A stretch of DNA of 64,000 nt, taken from assembly GCA_028456385.1 (NCBI GenBank), contig JALNQF010000189.1:1-64000 (forward strand), read 5' to 3'. Shown here piece after piece: positions 27,197-36,577 of the stretch (within the stretch, counting starts at the first letter, position 1; each line of letters begins with the position of its first letter). The notes under the pieces are model-generated. The model saw only the letters and a program-made list of their open reading frames with translations. It was not told where the DNA came from and did no database searches. This stretch comes from Ophiosphaerella korrae. Its lineage: Eukaryota > Ascomycota > Dothideomycetes > Pleosporales > Phaeosphaeriaceae. The translations under genes were made by a program, and so were the position numbers.

Positions 27197-27657
27197 TGTT
27201 ACAGGCGTAACAAGAGAAATCAAGATAGAACTAATTAGTCCTAACTTAGATGCTAATAGAGTATAGGACGAGCAAGGTAACGATCTTGATTAGGAAACTA
27301 CTTATAACTAGGATACGTAGTAGTAATCTATAGTTACGTGCAAATAGATTAAAGTAATCTATAATAACGTATAAATAGATTAAGGCGATCTATAGTTACG
27401 TGCAAATAGATTAGTAGTAATCTATAATATTGTATAAACAGATTAGTATAAGTATATAGTTAATAAGATACGTATTATTAGGATAGTATTAGTAATCTAA
27501 TCTCTAACCTAGAACGCTAATACTTAACATTGCACACACAAATCAACTATTATTTATAGTTATTACTTAATTATAATACGAGCTTTTGCTATTAACTCTT
27601 AATCTACTAATAACCTAAAGTAGTTACTTGTAGTTAACGACAGGAGACCCCGTTACA
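27197..27657 (+). repeat. 3' LTR (version A) of copy 4, with altered end
   Basis: Begins TGTTACAGG, one of the least mutated LTR starts here, and contains the four-unit module. From about 27618 it differs from the other version-A LTRs (TAGTTACTTGTAGTTAACGA in place of the usual GTTATTAGGAAG block) before ending GTTACA. The change marks the right border of the retrotransposon block. Confidence 0.85.
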
Positions 27658-28671
27658 TAAGTGCTAAAAACTTACTTAGTAAAGCTCTACTATTTAGTAG
27701 ATAGTAGAATTAATAATATATCTCTTACTTATTCTTATACTTATATTTTCTATGATTATAACATATATCTCTATAGATAAAATTATTTTATCTATAGAAA
27801 AAGATGCTAAGGATATTAGTTATTGTTGTTAAACCGCAGCTCTACTCCACTGCGCCAAACAAGCCCAAAAAGGTAGTTGAGTATTCAACAACGTTGAGTA
27901 CAGGAGTAGAACGGTATATATTGTCCAAGGGCCCTCGCCCTTACCTTGCGCATGTGCGCAGCTTACGGCCTACTGCGACCCGTAGCGTAACAATTGTTGC
28001 GGAAAACAGTGCCCAGAAGAGGATCAGACAATCCTAGAATAGCCTACTGGGGTAATCGGACACCGGATCATTAGTCTCACCAATCCTCTAGTATATAGAT
28101 CTAATCGTACATAGATTTACACTTAGCTAGTAGTCTAATCAACTTCTCACTTTCACAAAGATCGTTCTGCAAGCCTCTACTTTCTACTACAGTTATCTAT
28201 AAGATCTAAATCTCTAGATTTAGAGTATATAGACTAAGATTTATATCTACTTATACTTAGATAAGAGTTTAGGCTACGTTAAGTTAAACTCGCTTAGAGC
28301 TGCACACGTGCTAAACCAGGTTGTTATTAGCATGGTTAGTTGAACTGCCGACACATTAGGCGAGGATAAATTGCCCTCCACTTCGCTTTAATAGGTTATT
28401 AACACAAACCGGCCTAGTGCCACTAAACACGATGTTGTTTCCATGCCCCCCCGCAATGACCTGTGGCTTAAAACAAGCTACGGAAGATTTCCGGACCTAT
28501 TGTCCGTTACAGATTAATGCTTCAGCCCAACATGACATAGTGCAAATGACGGAGAAATACAAGGCCTCCAAGACCACCGCTTAATTATAGCTTCAGTCCT
28601 AATAATAAGAGGCAAGGAAGCCGTGAGACTGGCGATTGTGCCGACCGATATTGTTCTCGCCAACATTGATC
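27658..28671. other. Transition from AT-rich block to ordinary sequence; no gene seen
   Basis: Up to about 27800 the sequence stays AT-rich and includes a perfect hairpin (27771-27797). From about 27815 base composition becomes balanced, with another AT-rich dip at about 28080-28270. A 77-codon open frame at 27804-28037 lacks family features and good codon context, and I do not call it. The last part is the upstream region of the SGNH hydrolase gene. Confidence 0.6.
27771..27797. repeat. Perfect 12-bp inverted repeat at the AT-block border
   Basis: CTATAGATAAAA and its exact reverse complement are separated by TTA. It lies 114 bp beyond the last LTR. It may be a chance palindrome in AT-rich DNA or the end of a small element. 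Confidence 0.55.
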
Positions 28672-29514
28672 ATGTTCAGCCAACTCGCTCTTCCGCTCCT
28701 TGCCGTTTCCGCAACCTGTAGGGCTCTCGCACGCATGCTCGATACATCACAATATCGCCAGCTAACCAGTTGAAGTCTTTTCGTCCGTCAACGGTCTGCC
28801 CCACGAAGCATACAAAAATGAAGTTCGAGCAGTAAACAACCTCCGCATCCTACCCTTGGGTGATTCAATCACATACGGCTACATCAATGGCCAAGGCTCA
28901 AACGGCTACCGCGAACGACTTCTCAATGACCTAAAGACTAATTACACAGTCGACTATGTTGGTACCGTAAAGTCCGGCACCATGGCCGACAAGGACAACG
29001 AGGGACACTCTGGCTACACGATCAACGGAATCAGAGGTGTTGTAGCCGGAGGCCTGAATTTCAAGCCCAACGTTGTCCTGCTGCATGCTGGCACGAACGA
29101 CCTTAATCGTGGCAACCCATCGAACGAACCTGATTCGCAAGCACCACAGAGACTGGGGGCGCTGCTTGATGATGTTCTCAAGGCTGTGCCGAATGCAGTT
29201 GTTCTTGTGGCTAAGATTATTCCTGCGAAGAATGCTGGATTGTCGAACACGATCAAGACCTTTAACAATGCTATTCCTGCCGTGATCGCGCAGAGGGTTA
29301 GCAAAGGATCGAAGGTTACTGTTGTGGACATGAATGTTCTCAACATAAACAGTGAATTGAGCGACAACTTGCATCCGTATGTCACGATTTTCGTCTTCAT
29401 GCGACATTTGAAGCTGACTTGTTCAACAGAAGTGCTGCCGGATACTCGCACATGGGTGATATTTGGTATGCTGGCCTGATGGCTGAAGCTAGCAAGATCA
29501 CTGCTCCAGCATAG
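28672..29514 (+). CDS. Secreted SGNH/GDSL-type hydrolase (5' structure uncertain)
   Basis: Predicted SGNH-family esterase/lipase. All family blocks are visible: block I LGDSIT (28856-28873), block III GTND within HAGTNDLNRG, and block V DNLHP with catalytic Asp and His. A GT..AG intron at 29377-29429 (53 nt, GTATGT, GCTGACT branch) joins HP to SAAGYSHMGDIWYAGL, ending at 29512-29514. The likely start at 28672 gives a signal peptide, MFSQLALPLLAVSA. This first segment and the catalytic part are in different frames. Either an intron at 28718-28769 (52 nt, restores frame, but its CTAAC lies too close to the acceptor) joins them, or a small indel near 28761-28764 has broken the gene. It is the first gene beside the RIP block, so RIP leakage or decay is plausible. 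Substrate unknown. Confidence 0.78.
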
Positions 29515-29655
29515 ATTTATGGATGAACGGCGGTCCTTATTGAAGAATGAGAATAGCATAAATATACGGCGCAATGTCCCTTGCTTTGTCCTTTGCTTTG
29601 TCCCGCAAAACATGTGTTCAATTAGAATTTACTACAACCCAGACCTAAACCCATC

Positions 29656-29931
29656 TCACTTTCCAACAACACTGCTGATAGGCTTCACCCCAGGATAAAA
29701 GCTAGCAGGCATCGTAGGAATTGGGATACCACTCACCGTCGCAAAAGCCGTGTTCAAATCCCCATCCATAACAGGCGCACTATGCCCCGTCGGTGCAGTA
29801 GTCTGCGTACTGGTAACAGCAGCATAACTGTCCGGGCACGCCCTGACATCATGGCAGCTTTGGGAAAAATACGTATTAACAAGCAAATTCCTATTGTGCT
29901 GGGCAATGACAGCGACCTTCAAAGTTTGCAA
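29656..29931 (-). CDS. Possible C-terminal exon of an unrecognised protein
   Basis: A 91-codon open frame, convergent with the SGNH gene. The Cys-containing segment SCHDVRACPDSYA is followed by a Thr/Ser/Pro-rich tail ending SSVVGK, a composition seen in secreted fungal proteins. The start codon is not convincing and a spliced upstream exon would be expected at higher coordinates, but I could not trace one. It could be a gene fragment left beside the repeat block. I do not recognise the family. Confidence 0.25.
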   Translation of the reverse strand: MQTLKVAVIAQHNRNLLVNTYFSQSCHDVRACPDSYAAVTSTQTTAPTGHSAPVMDGDLNTAFATVSGIPIPTMPASFYPGVKPISSVVGK

Positions 29932-31949
29932 CTACCGTTGCTCAGCCGGTTCGTATCAGATCCTGAGACCCGGCTTATATATGTTACCCAGAATCCGCCG
30001 CCTGCTAAATTTCATTACCCACTCCGATTCAGCGCCCGGAGCGATGAGATTAGGGCACCGGAATTTGGTTATACAGCTGAGGCTCTAGCCCGCTATGACG
30101 AAGATCTGAAACCAAAGCGGATCTACACATGGCCAAGCCAATCCACCGCCAAAACCCCGGCCATTTTTAGGTTTCTACTCGATCATGAAACAAACTAATG
30201 CCGCCAGAAAATTGCCCCATATCACTAGTTATTTGTAAGCTTCGAATTTCCGTTCCCCATTTTAGTGTTATGGGCATGGAATCGCCAGCATCGAACACTT
30301 CTTCCCTAGCTCTTCTAATCGGCCTTACTGATCCTCCGGCCAATCCTTGTCTCACACCGCCAACATACCGTATTCCATAGTACTCATTCGCAACCCAGTC
30401 TGGAATTGATGAAATTGGACTTGACCAGTTTCCGGCCCCTTCAGACATCGAAAATCTCATCGAATCAGATAGGCATAGCACATTAGCGCATCAAAACCCT
30501 TACGTACTACTCTACGATCCCCGACAAAGGCCGATAAAGTATCCGCGCCTTCTCTTTTTGCGTATTCTACGGCGATCGACGTGGGACCATAATGCCGTTT
30601 TCAAACTAGAGACCACGGCGTCTGCCGACATTCTAAGCCCCTCGCAGGTCTGACCAACTCGCCCTCGTGACCATCACTCCTTCCCCGAGATTTGGTCCCT
30701 CAGCTCCGTCCCCGACGAACGACCGGGTGACACGATCGTCAGTACTATAGCCTCCATATACGGCTTCCAGATAAGGCAACTGCAGGTCAACAATATGAAT
30801 GGAAATGACATAGGCAGACCATGTACAGAGATTTCGGAGCAGATAGCAGATTTCGAAGATGAGACGGGAGAGGATGAACTAGTGGACTCTAACGAGTATA
30901 TCGACGTCTCTGGCGTCGCATCTCGGCTCTGCACTACCATCTTGACTTTCTGGTCGCTGATGCTTCGCCAAGAATCTTGGTGTTTGAGTTCGTGGCCTCT
31001 GCTCACACTTAAGTCAGACATTGTGACTAGAGATGATGTTTTGACTCACCATGAAAATGAACCCGTATCTCGACATGATGCTGGTATGGCCTACCTATCT
31101 CCGCGGGAACAATTAGGTTTCCACGACGTGGAGAACCACTGGCCAGATTGGGACATGGCACGCTCTGTACTGAGTGAGGAGCGCGATCGCCTCTGCCGTG
31201 GAAATTAGGTCTTACCGATGAACAATAGAATCGCCTCACTGGTAAGAGTCAAGTCCGCTGGGGACTGCAGTCTTAGAGCCTCTAATAGGCATAGCAGAGG
31301 CACCGCTCTTGGCAGCCAATAAGTTTTGACACATCTTTCCATATCCACTTATGTTCGTGTCCATTCGTACTCGGCGTCTAGTATGATTAGAATTATCTCC
31401 ACGCATCGTTCGGATCGGGGCGGGTTACGTCTAGCAGAGCCACGGATGAAGCACGTGGACTAACTCGAAATAGAGATACCGGGTGACGTGATGTCAATGT
31501 TTCACGAACGGGCGATGAACTTGGGTAATCTGGTGACCGAAGGGAAACGACTTGTCGAAGACGTTTATCACGAAGACAAAAATGCCTACTTACTTTCACA
31601 TGCTTCATCAATGACGACGAATTCGACCATACAAGATGGTAGTTGAGATGACAGCCAGGATTGGCTGTGTAGACTTAAAGATGAGCTTAGCTATTCAACT
31701 AGCTTAGCGCTCGACTACCCAAGCGACGAGGGTAGTCTGCCCAGCTTTGTGTGAACAAGTTCGATCTTTTACTTGCTGTCCGACTTTCGAACGGCAAAGG
31801 CCGCCGAGGGGGGTAGTTGAATATTCTTGTGCCGTGGCAAATCACGTGCCTAGGTCCATTATGCCAAACCAGATACATGGCGGGTTGCCAAGGCTTTCGC
31901 TTACGGTGGGGTAGAATTGTATCGCAGCCCAGTTCGGGGTGAAGCCGGT
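29932..31949. other. About 2 kb with no supportable gene
   Basis: Balanced base composition with several open frames of 60-140 codons on both strands (longest plus-strand one 30795-31208, 137 codons, acidic). None shows a recognisable domain, a good splice partner or a signal peptide. It may contain degraded gene remnants, since a TPR relic follows directly at 31950. Confidence 0.5.
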
Positions 31950-32170
31950 TTCGCTAGCGACTGTAGCACCTCAACGTCTTTCTATTCACCGCCCCCGCCT
32001 CTTTGTACTTCCCCTAGCTATCCAGCACCAGCGCCAAGTTATCCATGCTCATCGGTGTAGAAGGATACTCACGCCCAAGCACCTTCTCGCTCAGCGCCGG
32101 CGTCTTCCTACGCATCGACTCCGCCTGCTCGTACTTGCCCTCTAGACTCATTACTAATCCAGCCATGTTC
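31950..32170 (-). pseudogene. TPR (kinesin-light-chain-type) relic, probably from an NLR-like gene
   Basis: The minus-strand translation gives two consecutive tetratricopeptide repeats. One reads GKYEQAESMRRKTPALSEK then VLGREYPSTPMSMDNLALVL; the next starts DS*GKYKEAGAVNRKTL. This is the characteristic kinesin-light-chain/TPR_12 pattern (GKYxEAExxxRxxL...VLGxEHPxTLxSMNNLA) found in the C-terminal repeats of many fungal NLR-like (NB-ARC or NACHT) proteins. The stop sits where Gln is expected (CAG to TAG), and Leu-to-Pro and His-to-Tyr changes are C-to-T transitions, as RIP gives. Neither a nucleotide-binding domain nor further repeats were found on either side. It is a fragment, not a gene. 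Confidence 0.72.
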
Positions 32171-32657
32171 ATATTATTCAATATCTCTAGTAATCATAAT
32201 AAGTAAGGTGTCTTATAGTAAAAGAATATTATCCTCGAATCCATCGTTGTTGAAACTTTGTAAATTCTCGCAAATTGAGAAAAGAAGCATCATATATAGC
32301 TAATCAGAATTCTATCCACTTCCTTTCACGCCCCTCGGGTAGCAGGTAAGACAGTATGTAGACAACTGTATTTGCACCGTCACAAATGTTTGATTTTAGT
32401 GTGGAGCGTGATCAACAATGGGCATGCGCTTCCACATAGAATCAGCGGTTGGTTCCAGGTTGCACGAGGATGGGGGCACTTAGAGATCAGTGGCGGTTTT
32501 CATCTCTACATTAAGTCCCAAGTCACTAGGTCGAGCAATGCGATATAGCTTCCTGCTTACTGATAAGAATAAAACAAGTATTTAGCAGCGTACGGAAGAT
32601 TAATGTGGAACAAGCTTCCAGTCTGTAGTGATTGGACTCCTACCCTCGTCCTCTTCA
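32171..32657. other. Intergenic; 3' flank of the bZIP gene, nothing recognised
   Basis: AT-rich near 32180-32300, balanced afterwards. No open frame with supportable features. Confidence 0.5.
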
Positions 32658-33969
32658 TTAGAAAACGCGACCAACAACAAATGCCTCGAAAACTGCGTTA
32701 TCAAATTGACCTTGTTCAACAACTCCCCCAAACCTATGTAGGCATTAGCGCTTCTGAATTTGATTATGTTTTGAAGCCCGGCAAACGTACCCATAACATT
32801 TAATGTGCTCCACTAACGTTTCTTTGAGTCTTTGTAGCCGGGCAACGTCCAGGGTATTAAAATCCGGACGTTTTCGAAGCTGATCCCACGCTTGAACAGG
32901 GGTCAACTCGCCCTCAGAGAGCGGTATACTAGATGAGAGCTGGAGTAGTTTCTCAATTCCCGAGGCAGGCACTTGCCATGGCGGTTGGTTGGGGCCCAAG
33001 CGCTGCTCAGGTGGAGCGGGATGGTGATGTAGCAAAGTCGCGCTAGCCATAAGGGAGTGGCCCGTCGGGGCGCTACTGCCTTCTTTTGGCACAATGTGCT
33101 CAAGGCACGGACTTTCGAGACTAACATGTTATGGATCAAGTCAATAATCTGTTCGCTGCAATGATACGTCGAAAAGCCGATTGGCTGGACATTGGAACAC
33201 ACCTCAGGACGAATTCCATTCCAACGGCGACATGATCAAGCTGGCCCAGTATCCTAGTGGGGTCATCGGATAAGGCCTGGTCAAGGGACCCTGCCGTCGA
33301 TGGAGATATAGAAGAAGACGAGAGGGCTATTCAGTTCAGCTTAATATGTTGCTTTATTCCAATTTGTCAACATACGGTTAGAAATGTTCAAATGGCGAAA
33401 GCCGTCGACGTTTTCCCCCGAACTCGGATTGAGTGGAGAACTATGACTTTCTAAATGCCGCTGAACGTTAATCCTTTTGGGCACGTGTTTCGATTTTCCA
33501 TGCTGATTGATGCTGAATTCGAAAGGGCGTTCGGGGTTTTCAGGTGCTGAATGGATCTGGCTAGTCACAGCTGATAATGGTATACCATGCTGTACCAAAA
33601 GTCCTTTCAAAAAACTGATCTCAGTGTATAGGTTTCGAGTTTCTTGCAATATTCTAGCCTCATTGGCGCGCAATTGGACGACCTCAGCCTCTAAAGATTT
33701 GGTGTAAGCCTCTTTGCGCTCTCGGTGAGTCCTAGTTAATAAGCAACGATTAGACAGCGCCACAACGTGGATCAAAGAATGTGTACTTTTGAGCGCGTCG
33801 AACCTGGTCTTTGCGCCTTGCCCGGTTTGGTTGATCGTTCGACGGGCCATCTAACAGGGTCGTTAGTGGCGACGTATGACATGGGGGCTGGTTTCGAGAT
33901 CTAAAAGAGCGAAGCCGTACCTTGCGGACGTTCCTTTTCGCCGCTAAAAGACTTGAACCTGAACTTCAT
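32658..33969 (-). CDS. bZIP transcription factor, six exons, 332 aa
   Basis: Predicted nuclear DNA-binding regulator. Exons (transcript order): 33969-33921, 33850-33787, 33731-33376, 33326-33203, 33120-32791, 32733-32658, totalling 999 nt. Introns of 70, 55, 49, 82 and 57 nt have GT..AG ends and branch-like CACTAACG or GCTGAAC. The spliced product shows a basic region (RRKDQVRRAQ then THRERKEAYTK, the split completed by intron 2) and a leucine-zipper region (LEAEVVQLRANEARILQE, NLYTEISFLKGLL). The C-terminal region, typical of this fungal bZIP subfamily, contains MEFVLSLESPCLEHI, GHSLMASATLL, ELTPVQAWDQL and a final CYGFGGVVEQG. No single frame covers the gene, so simple ORF calling misses it. 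The target genes cannot be read from the sequence. It lies between a gene-poor, RIP-bordering stretch and the secreted protein gene at 34622. Confidence 0.92.
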
Positions 33970-34621
33970 TGTGGAACAATCGAATCACTAGGGGCAACTA
34001 GGTTGATGGTGCCTGGGTGCTAAATTTGCAGCGGTTGTGGTGACGCTGGAATCTTCTAGGAGTCTTCCAAGGGCGCAGAATCAAGCGTCAAACTGTAGGG
34101 GCATGCAGGAACAAGCTTCCGATCTAGGCATCTGACCTGTTGCGTGCCAAAAATATAGGGCTGAAACGTGTCACAATCGTCAATACACAGTTCATTTCAG
34201 GCATGGAGACGCTAATACGAAGAGCCACCAATAGGATTACGCGGCTCGGCCAGCGCCCGCTCCAACATCTGCTATTTCCGATTCGCTGCGGCAGAATTCT
34301 CAGGCCATAGCGCCAACTAAAATGATTATCATCTGCTATTCCCTAATACGGTAATTGTGATCGAATAATCATCGTTACGCGACAGAGGCATCTGAAGCTC
34401 AGCATAGTATGAGAGCAGAACACGTCTGTTGTATAAGAGTGGCCTAAGATGCGCATCATTCTCACTCAAACCAGCCGGAATCTGAATTCATTCCTTCAAC
34501 CTTTGTTCTACTGTCTTTTCTATCTGCTTCGTTGCATTCGCTTTCGCAGGACCCCGGCATCTATCCAATCATCGTTCACCCAAGACTCTTCTGAACACCA
34601 CCAATTATAGCCTTCTACATC
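33970..34621. promoter_or_regulatory. Divergent upstream region of the bZIP gene and the secreted protein gene
   Basis: 652 bp between two divergently transcribed genes, so it should hold both promoters. A TATA-like TATAAG lies at 34432-34437, about 190 bp before the plus-strand start codon, followed by pyrimidine-rich CTTTTCTATCTGCTTC-type sequence near 34515. No other element recognised. Confidence 0.45.
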
Positions 34622-35949
34622 ATGCCTGGACTTCTTAGCCAACCACTCCTCCTGGCCTTGGCCTTGGCCTCTCTTGGAGCAGCGCTTCCCTCCCCACACA
34701 AGAATGCCGGTGCCAATGCTGGTGCCGATGCAGGTGCCAAAGGACAAGGCTGCCAGGCGCAAGCCCAGCCTCAGATGGCAGCAACAGGAAAGGCAGTATA
34801 CTTTATCACCAATGATGCAGAGAATGCGGTGGTAGCACTCCCTATTGGAAAAGATGGAAAACTTTCCAAAGGCTCGATGACAAAGACTGGTGGCGCAGGA
34901 TCGATCGCTGTTGATGCTATGAAGAAGCCAGCAGTACCTGATGCTCTGGTTGGGCAATCCGCCCTTACTCTGGCCGGCAATGTACGGTTCTATAGGCTCA
35001 TTGGTTACCAGATGCTAACGGTACACAGAATATGTTTGCTGTGAACGCTGGGTCCAATACTTTGACGATGCTTACCGTTTCTGCATCGGATCCAACACAA
35101 CTTCAAGTTGTGGGCAAACCAGTTGCGGTTCCCGGTGAATTTCCCAACACGGTTGCTGCGTCCATGAAGAACAAGTTGGTTTGTGTTGGTATGACGGGAG
35201 CCAAAGCTGGAGTATCTTGTGCGCCATTCTCTTCCAAGGGCATAGGCCAGATGGATCAGCTCCGCGTATTTGACATCGGCCAGTCAACCCCTCCCGTTGG
35301 ACCCACCAACACTGTGTCACAAGTCTTCTTCTCCAGCGACGAGTCCATGCTGTTTACTACAGTGAAGGGTAACCCAGCTGTCAACAACACTGGCTTCTTG
35401 TCTGCCGCCGCGGTTCAGGGAGGTGGCAAAGGCCAGGCAAAGGTTGCCGCGAAAGACACTCGAAGCTCCCCACAAGGAACAGCAGTTCTATTTGGCTCAG
35501 CCCCTATTCCCGGCAAGCAAAACTCAATCTTTGCGACAGATGCCTCCTTTGGTGCGGCCATCCTAGATGTCAACGGACAGGCACAAGCCACTCTCAAAGC
35601 CTCCCAAGCTCTTGATGGTCAAAAGGCAACTTGCTGGGCCACCATCTCCGCAAAGACAAAATCTGCATTTGTCACCGATGTTGGAGTAAACCGAGTCGTA
35701 GAAATGAGTCTCGATGATGCCAAAGTCATCTCGCAGATCGACCTGTCCGCCAATGGTAACCCGGGTTTGATTGACTTGAGGAGCGCAGGAAACTTTGTCT
35801 ATGCATTGTCCCCTGGTAATGCAACACAAACGGGTGCAGTCAGTGTAATAGATGTGTCTGGCGGACAGGCCTCAATGAAAGAGGCACAGAACTTCAAGCT
35901 AGATGGAATTGCCCCAAACACCGCCATGGGCATGGCTATCATGCTGTAG
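34622..35949 (+). CDS. Secreted 3-carboxymuconate-cyclase-like (lactonase-type beta-propeller) protein, 426 aa
   Basis: Two exons, 34622-34981 and 35029-35949. The 47-nt intron has GTACGG, a GCTAACG branch and CACAG, and joins LAGN to NMFAVNAGSNTLTML. A hydrophobic signal peptide (residues 1 to about 21, LLLALALASLGAALP) is followed by an Ala/Gly-rich linker with AGANAGADAGAKG. The rest has repeated beta-propeller-like strands (KAVYFITNDAENAVVALPI, FPNTVAASMKNKLVCVGM, GNFVYALSPG). This matches fungal extracellular proteins annotated as 3-carboxymuconate cyclase-like, a group that includes cell-surface glycoprotein antigens in some fungi. Enzyme activity is not established for secreted members, and muconate metabolism should not be assumed. 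Acts outside the cell or in the wall. Codon use looks normal; no breaks. Confidence 0.85.
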
Positions 35950-36577
35950 ATGAGGGCTAGGGCATCGGAGACATCGGTCACAATTTTCATATTCTTAATT
36001 GTAAATTAGTGGTGGCTTTTAGGATGGGACAGGTTCCCAAGGTCGAATCACATAGGTAGTGGGGATAATTACCCCTCTTGATGCTGAATGTACAATTATC
36101 TTCACAAGAATATCACTCTCATTGCATCATCATCATTGCCCAGAAAGAAGACAATAAGGGTTCTATGATAGTATCACTCAGCGAACAAAGTAGGAGAGCG
36201 CAAGTTCTCGAATCATCGAATCCTCGAAAGACGATGGGTGGGAACCTAGCGGGCGTACCAGGCTTGATTCGCTAAAGCAGGATCCGGCTTAGCCGGGATC
36301 AGCCAATGGGTGCACGTGGATTAGGCCTTGATAGTGCTGAAACGTAGTGTCGGAATGTCAGAATGTCAGAATGTCAGAACGTCCGAATTGGGTTCTGCGC
36401 TGTGCCAATGGGGCGGGTAGGATTAGCCTGACCGGTCTGCAGACTCGAGATTGCAGATGATTCGGCGCAAAATACACATATAAACAGCAGGGCCGAGTAC
36501 CGGCATAAGTGCATATTCAAAACAACCAAACACTCAAGCACTAGAATCCCCCATCGATCAAAATCACTACATTCGTG
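35950..36577. promoter_or_regulatory. Intergenic with promoter of the Gal80-like oxidoreductase gene
   Basis: Holds the 3' flank of the upstream gene and the promoter of the next. TATAAA at 36479-36484 lies 94 bp before the start codon, a good TATA candidate. A short tandem repeat lies at 36353-36384. No gene. Confidence 0.5.
36353..36384. repeat. Short tandem repeat of GAATGTCA
   Basis: Three and a half copies of the 8-mer GAATGTCA, the last diverged to GAACGTCC. It sits about 100 bp upstream of the TATA candidate of the oxidoreductase gene, so it could be a variable promoter element. Confidence 0.7.

Larger units (their letters stand above)
21337..27657 (+). mobile_element. RIP-degraded Ty3/Gypsy chromodomain retrotransposon, copy 4 (oldest; 5' part missing)
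   Basis: Begins inside gag at the insertion point of copy 3. Its 5' LTR and first gag third are not in the window. It runs through pol to a version-A 3' LTR at 27197-27657. It carries a 260-bp foreign insertion at 22572-22831. Since copy 3 is inserted in it, it is the oldest copy, and it is also the most decayed at the reverse transcriptase active site. Its 3' LTR end departs from the other copies over the last 40 bp, just where the AT-rich block ends. Confidence 0.87.

Noticed and set aside
27828..27860. Minus-strand TGGCGCAGTGG, matching an RNA polymerase III A box (tRNA gene or SINE head)
   Set aside because: No B box (GGTTCGA-like), no acceptor stem and no cloverleaf could be found around it.
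27804..28037. 77-codon plus-strand open frame at the AT-block border
   Set aside because: No domain, no signal peptide, and composition changes inside the frame; it looks like a chance frame.
29014..29613. Minus-strand frame of 199 codons overlapping the SGNH hydrolase
   Set aside because: Antisense shadow of a gene with clear catalytic motifs on the plus strand.
30795..31208. 137-codon acidic plus-strand frame
   Set aside because: No recognisable family, no splice partner, and several competing minus-strand frames; cannot be supported.
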